Below, piece by piece: positions 12,901 through 15,676 of a stretch of 15,676 nt of DNA. Within the stretch, counting starts at the first letter, position 1; each line of letters starts with the position of its first letter. Origin of the DNA: Phoronis ovalis (Eukaryota; Phoronida; Phoronidae); the NCBI GenBank assembly GCA_028565635.1, contig JAOXYB010026779.1, positions 1-15,676 on the forward strand. The letters are read 5' to 3'. The notes beneath the pieces were generated by a model, which did no database searches, was not told where the DNA came from, and worked only from the letters and a program-made list of their open reading frames with translations. A program made the position numbers and the translations under genes.

Positions 12901-14075
12901 AAGAAAAGTGGGATACCTTTAAATGATTGTTGTTGAAATGCCCAAGTAGCTGCAGTTATAGGTGTTGGTTTGATTTTCTAGCAGGTTGAAAAGGTTTTTA
13001 ATTATAGATATTTCTTGCATATAATAACAAATGTTATCATTGAGCATGGTATTGCCATACTATTATTTGTCCTTTGTAACATATGCAAGGCAACACTGAG
13101 AAAAATAAGCTAATCAAATTAAGAATTTATTTTTAAATCCTTAAGAACTGAAGATAATATAAGTTAATTTTTGACTTCAATTGTCAACATATTATTATAA
13201 AATAAACAGTAAACATCCTGAAGAGCAAAATGTCCATGGCGCAATTTTTAAAAGTGACACCAAGTAAAACTGTGCGCATACATTAATTTTGCTACAAAAC
13301 TGAGGCTCTTTAGGATCCTATCTTACTAGAAACAGGAGAAGGAGGATATTTGTCGCCACACATTTTTTAGAAGCCTTGTTTGTTCATCGTATGACACTTT
13401 CTTTCAAATTGTTAACACAACATGACGTCATTTGTTGTCATATTCAAATTTTTCTCAAAATATAACCCTAAAAGAGCCATGGCAACTGTTTTCATGAGAA
13501 TGTATGATAAAAATAGGAAAACAAAACTATAATTTATTGTTCATTCTATCTCCAATTTTCAAAGAAATTGTTGATTGCTTTTAGTAGTTATAGGCAAATA
13601 AATGAGATAGCTATATTTCAGCAGTTACTCTATTGATAGGCAATACCGAATTTTGAATATCTGTATTGATTATTTTTACAGTAACAATCTATTAATGCAT
13701 ATGCTTTGTACTTTAGCTATAACAGCTCAATAAATAATTATTATTTGTTATTTTGCAAACAACTTTCAATGTGTGTTTGTAGACCTGCATGCATTTTTAC
13801 AATACTCATGAGTAAAATACTTGCAGTTTTATTATATTGAAATATGTAATACCCTTAGTTTTTCAAACAACTTCCACTATATTAAACACAAGTAACTATA
13901 AAGACCAAAACATAATCACAACCTTGAGTTCCTTGGCATCAATAGTTCCTGAGCCATCAGCATCAAATAGGTCAAAAGCTTCTCTAATTTCTTGTTTTTG
14001 ATCCTCTGTCAGTTCAGGTTTGGGTCCCATTTTCTTCCTCTGCCCACCACCTACTGCTGTCTTCCTGTAATTTGC
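9824..14075 (-). CDS. CETN2: Centrin (centrin-1/2 type), N-terminal exon not found
   Basis: Reading down the minus strand, the exons are 14075-13923, 10759-10678, 10371-10187 and 9913-9824. They join in frame to 169 residues plus stop; human centrin-2 has 172, so only two or three N-terminal residues are missing. Centrins are Ca-binding EF-hand proteins of centrioles, basal bodies and, for centrin-2, the XPC repair and nuclear pore complexes. The product runs [28 protein letters not shown].. to ..[11 protein letters not shown]-hand loop 1 ([12 protein letters not shown]) and loop 4 ([12 protein letters not shown]) are canonical. Loop 2 starts DKEGTGTIDFNE. Loop 3 ([12 protein letters not shown]) lacks the acidic twelfth residue, as in vertebrate centrins. 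The bases before the first exon (TAG, in frame) rule out translation starting there. Centrin-1 versus centrin-2 cannot be separated; the symbol is the closer guess. Confidence 0.9.
10187..10371 (-). CDS. CETN2: Centrin exon (rest of EF-hand 2, EF-hand 3)
   Basis: Two bases finish a Gly codon, then 61 codons from [19 protein letters not shown] to NLTDEELQ. It contains the central linker helix and EF-hand 3. The acceptor is CTTCCAG and the donor is CAG|GTGAAT. The reading frame remains open past the donor, but the centrin alignment jumps to EMIDEAD in the next exon, which fixes the boundary at 10187. Confidence 0.92.
10678..10759 (-). CDS. CETN2: Centrin exon (EF-hand 2 start)
   Basis: 27 codons plus one base encode [20 protein letters not shown] and DIDKEGT. 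The acceptor is TTTTAG|GT and the donor is [20 protein letters not shown] is a signature stretch of centrins and separates them from calmodulin. Confidence 0.92.
11013..12345 (+). repeat. Degenerate tandem array of a ~330-bp unit
   Basis: The hallmark GATCAGCTTCATAT recurs at 11065, 11399 and 12059, spacings of 334 and 660. GGCCATAGG-type blocks recur at 11251, 11583 and 11695, with diverged versions near 11940 and 12237. Each unit runs: a GTGCGTAACACTTTCTTT-type start, the hallmark, an ACAGGTCAATATGCAGGTCA-type block, ATGGCCGACTGG with TTGTTCCCAAG, the GGCCATAGG/TAATAGGCTAGGTGACATTTT block, then GGAAAAGTGGGTCAAA and TTGACATTTTTCG. About five copies are present. The third is badly truncated and the fourth lacks the hallmark segment. 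No conserved reading frame runs through the units, so this looks like a non-coding satellite-like or composite element. Confidence 0.75.
12364..12433 (+). repeat. 70-bp repeat tail, copy 2
   Basis: This is the ungapped partner of 3484-3553, differing at nine positions, eight of them transitions. It starts about 20 bases past the last unit of the 330-bp array. The shared order (330-bp unit, then this tail) in two different introns suggests both belong to one larger element. One frame reads [20 protein letters not shown]. Confidence 0.7.
13432..13441. promoter_or_regulatory. Palindrome ATGACGTCAT (CRE-like)
   Basis: This perfect ten-base palindrome contains the consensus cAMP-response element TGACGTCA, within the centrin intron. 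Such an 8-mer will appear by chance now and then, and the position gives no support for a regulatory role. Confidence 0.2.
13826..13852 (+). repeat. 27-bp direct repeat flanking a centrin exon, copy 1
   Basis: This stretch from GTTTTATTATATTGAAATAT through GTAATAC is identical to 14299-14325, 473 bases away. The EF-hand 1 exon (13923-14075) lies between the two copies. Confidence 0.7.
13923..14075 (-). CDS. CETN2: Centrin exon (N-terminal tail, EF-hand 1)
   Basis: 51 codons, phase 0 at both ends, encode [20 protein letters not shown], then [17 protein letters not shown] and the first EF-hand loop [12 protein letters not shown]. Human centrin-2 reads [46 protein letters not shown], so this exon begins about three residues after Met. 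The acceptor on the minus strand is TTATAG. The intron in front of it contains no convincing ATG plus donor. Confidence 0.92.
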
Positions 14076-14298
14076 CTATAATTACAAAAAGTAGCATCAC
14101 AATATCAGTCCCTGTATGCACTTTTGGTTTTGGTATCACTTTAACACAGCAACCTAATTAAACTTGTTTGTATTAACCGGCATGTTTGTTTGAATTAGTA
14201 GCTCTCAAACTGGGCCATAGATATATGTAAAGCTGTCCTAATTATTTACCTATCTATTAAAAATACGCTTCCTTTACCTCTCCAAAACCGCAGTACAA

Positions 14299-14325
14299 GT
14301 TTTATTATATTGAAATATGTAATAC
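14299..14325 (+). repeat. 27-bp direct repeat flanking a centrin exon, copy 2
   Basis: This is an exact match to 13826-13852 in the same orientation. Immediately upstream, GCAGTACAA versus ACTTGCA shows only loose similarity, so the exact repeat is short. Confidence 0.7.
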
Positions 14326-14559
14326 AAATTGTGTAGAAGATAAAATTCATTTTTTTGTTACACTGTAAATGTTACTCTTCTTGTAGGAATAAAGGGTTTA
14401 AGTATGCTTATCACATTGATGTTTCCTTTGAACAGTTGAAAGATTTAGAAAAAATATAGTTCTTACTCTGTAATATGAAAATTGTGAAAAAATGGCAAAA
14501 GTACATGATTGTTAGTAGCGTTTAAAATAAGAGAGAGTTTTGTTTATGAATGTTATGTA

Positions 14560-14682
14560 ACAAAGAAATGGCATATAAGCCATTTGTGTCTGGCTCTTTG
14601 CCTACACTGTATTTCATATCTTTGTAAAATGTTTTGTTTGTAAACATGTCATGTAAATAAAAAAGTTATCTATCTATCTATT
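14560..14682 (+). mobile_element. Possible retroposon 3' end with TATC tail
   Basis: A run resembling a transcript 3' end closes with AATAAA (14656-14661), a short A-run and then TATCTATCTATCTAT (14667-14681). LINE and SINE copies in many animals end in such short tandem tails. No reverse-transcriptase sequence is present, so the class is unknown and a chance microsatellite is possible. Confidence 0.3.
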
Positions 14683-14984
14683 ATGCATTATCTCAAAAGG
14701 GTAGTCTATACATCATGGATTTTATACATAACAGCTTATGTTGTACTTCTGATGCTCAATTTTCACATCCAAACAGAAGTACAGGCTTTATAAAGTAAAT
14801 AGTTTCATGTAACTATGGGATGCACAAATTTTATTCCAGATGACAATTTACCAGATAGTGGTATAACAAGTGGAAGATTCAAGGAATAGGCCAAAGCAAA
14901 AATTTGTGCGCAAAACACTTTTGTAATTAAGCTAATGCAAGTATTTTCAACAATCGGCTAGCCAGAGATTGGAGCTACCAATGA

Positions 14985-15269
14985 CCCTAAGGGCAGATCC
15001 AATTTTTGACCAAATTAGCAGAGTGCATCTGGTTTTTTGAATAAATAAGGTAAGTTGATCTGGTTTTTGGCATAAAATAAATTAGTGGACTGGGTTTTTT
15101 ACTATTAGCAAACCGGTTTTCCAACACCCATGAGATTGGCAATCAGGTTTTTTAACAAAAAAAATTAAGCAAACCGGTTTTTTGGTGAGAAAAAATTAGT
15201 TGAGAGGATCTTATTATTAAGCCTTAGCCGCACACCCCTACCCAAAATTCAGTGAAGTACCCCCCCCCC
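14985..15269 (-). mobile_element. Third inverted-end element, interior tandem repeat (copy C)
   Basis: The right end GCCGCACACCCCTACCC (15227-15243), followed by AGTGAAGTACCCC, matches the complement of the left end of copy A (GCGGCATATCCCC.., then TTGAGTACCTCC). The interior is a degenerate unit of about 31 bases around TTAGCAAACCGGTTTT, with AGCAAACCGGTTTT exact at 15107-15120 and 15168-15181. The opposite end is not recognisable near 14985, so the element seems truncated. Confidence 0.5.
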
Positions 15270-15394
15270 GGAGATAGGCACACACTGTCAGGGATATAAC
15301 ATTTTAACTGGGATGCACGGTCGTATGGAATGGATTACATACTTTTTGGAGGGTTGGTTGGTTGTCACTTTCACTGTGATTTAATTGCTATACA

Positions 15395-15475
15395 AGGACT
15401 TGTAACGTTCGGTAAGCCTCACCCGTCAGAAGTTGCCGGAGGCGTAGCGCGAACTCAATCAGGATTAATGCAAAA
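15395..15475. other. CpG-rich patch
   Basis: CG dinucleotides cluster here (ACGTTCGG, CCCGTC, GCCGGAGGCGTAGCGCGAAC) in otherwise CpG-poor sequence. On the minus strand a good donor, ACGG|GTGAGG, lies at its edge, as for an untranslated first exon. Whether it is the centrin promoter or 5' UTR cannot be told; no ATG is in the candidate exon and the joined frame would hit a stop. Confidence 0.25.
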
Positions 15476-15612
15476 TATATTTTTTTGTTTGGTAATAACT
15501 TAGTAACTAGCCTTTCGAGTTTCGATATAAATACTTTAGCAGTACTTTTACGGTACCCCCGAAGGATATATGTGATCCTTATAAATTGTATACTATATAC
15601 AGAGTCACCCTT

Positions 15613-15668
15613 CTTGAACTCGTTAGGGAACTTGAACTCGTTAGATCTTCGTTATTTAACGAGTTCAA
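15613..15668. repeat. Direct plus inverted repeat at the window edge
   Basis: CTTGAACTCGTTAG occurs at 15613-15626 and again at 15631-15644. TAACGAGTTCAA at 15657-15668 is the exact complement of TTGAACTCGTTA (15632-15643), giving a 12-bp stem with a 13-base loop. The sequence then goes into another TTCGTTAG at the very end, so a further unit may follow outside the window. Confidence 0.65.
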
Positions 15669-15676
15669 TTCGTTAG

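Larger units (their letters stand above)
10760..13922 (-). other. Centrin intron with repeat array
   Basis: This 3.2-kb intron lies between the EF-hand 1 and EF-hand 2 exons, with minus-strand donor AAG|GTTGTG and acceptor TTTTAG. It holds the 330-bp repeat array (about 11013-12345), the 70-bp tail (12364-12433), a cAMP-response-like palindrome (13432-13441) and one copy of a 27-bp repeat (13826). I see nothing else in 12434-13431. Confidence 0.8.
14076..15676 (-). other. Upstream of the first visible centrin exon
   Basis: The start codon of centrin should lie in this region or beyond the window. It holds the second 27-bp repeat, a retroposon-like tail (14560-14682), an inverted-end element (about 14985-15269), a CpG-rich patch (15395-15475) and an edge hairpin. 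No ATG followed at once by a good phase-0 donor was found; the best weak case is ATG CCG|GTTAAT on the minus strand near 14188. Confidence 0.4.

Noticed and set aside
13432-13441. CRE palindrome as a real centrin regulatory site
   Set aside because: It is a single short motif in the middle of a large intron with no partner sites; kept only as a low-confidence feature.
14667-14681. TATC microsatellite as an independent repeat locus
   Set aside because: There are fewer than four units; more likely a retroposon tail or chance, so merged into the 14560-14682 entry.
15400-15450. CpG-rich stretch as a tRNA or as a coding first exon of centrin
   Set aside because: No cloverleaf could be drawn, and the minus-strand segment before the GTGAGG donor has no ATG and an in-frame TGA in the phase needed.
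15485-15676. Open frame running off the right end
   Set aside because: It passes through the CTTGAACTCGTTAG repeats and shows no protein-like signature.

Overview
The window is nuclear DNA of an invertebrate animal. Two intron-containing genes with clear metazoan homologues are present, base composition is strongly A+T-rich, introns are long with GT..AG borders, and much of the intron sequence is interspersed and tandem repeat. There is no sign of prokaryotic or organellar organisation. The set of small terminal-inverted-repeat elements would suit a marine invertebrate such as a mollusc or other lophotrochozoan, but the sequence alone does not fix the phylum.

Plus strand, 506-8491: a complete five-exon gene for CLN5, the soluble lysosomal glycoprotein now known as bis(monoacylglycero)phosphate synthase. 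The exons are 506-624, 3844-4018, 4577-4799, 5492-5581 and 8067-8491. All eight splice sites are GT..AG, the phases join without a break, and the product is 343 residues. The His/Glu/Cys catalytic set and most N-glycosylation sites of the vertebrate protein are preserved.

Minus strand, 14075-9824: four coding exons of a centrin (centrin-1/2 type, four EF-hands, terminal KKTSLY). They are complete except for the first few residues, whose exon was not located. The two genes converge, with stop codons about 1.3 kb apart; polyadenylation signals lie at 8596-8605 (plus) and 9664-9669 (minus).

The introns hold most of the novelty. CLN5 intron 1 (625-3843) contains two elements with inverted ends and short tandem repeats inside (about 711-1090 and 1361-1912). 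It also holds a partial copy of a 330-bp repeat (2406-2575) and a fold-back element with arms of about 150 bp (2581-3304). CLN5 intron 4 contains a 1.6-kb element flanked by TTAA (6238-7854), which carries a possible two-exon mini-ORF. Centrin intron 3 (10760-13922) contains a degenerate array of the same 330-bp repeat (about 11013-12345). A 70-bp tail beyond that array recurs in CLN5 intron 1. The right end (about 14985-15676) has a third element of the first family, a CpG-rich patch and a short hairpin cut by the window edge.

I see no rRNA, tRNA or CRISPR array and no complete autonomous transposon gene. The two genes have no evident joint function: CLN5 acts in the lysosome and centrin at centrioles and basal bodies.
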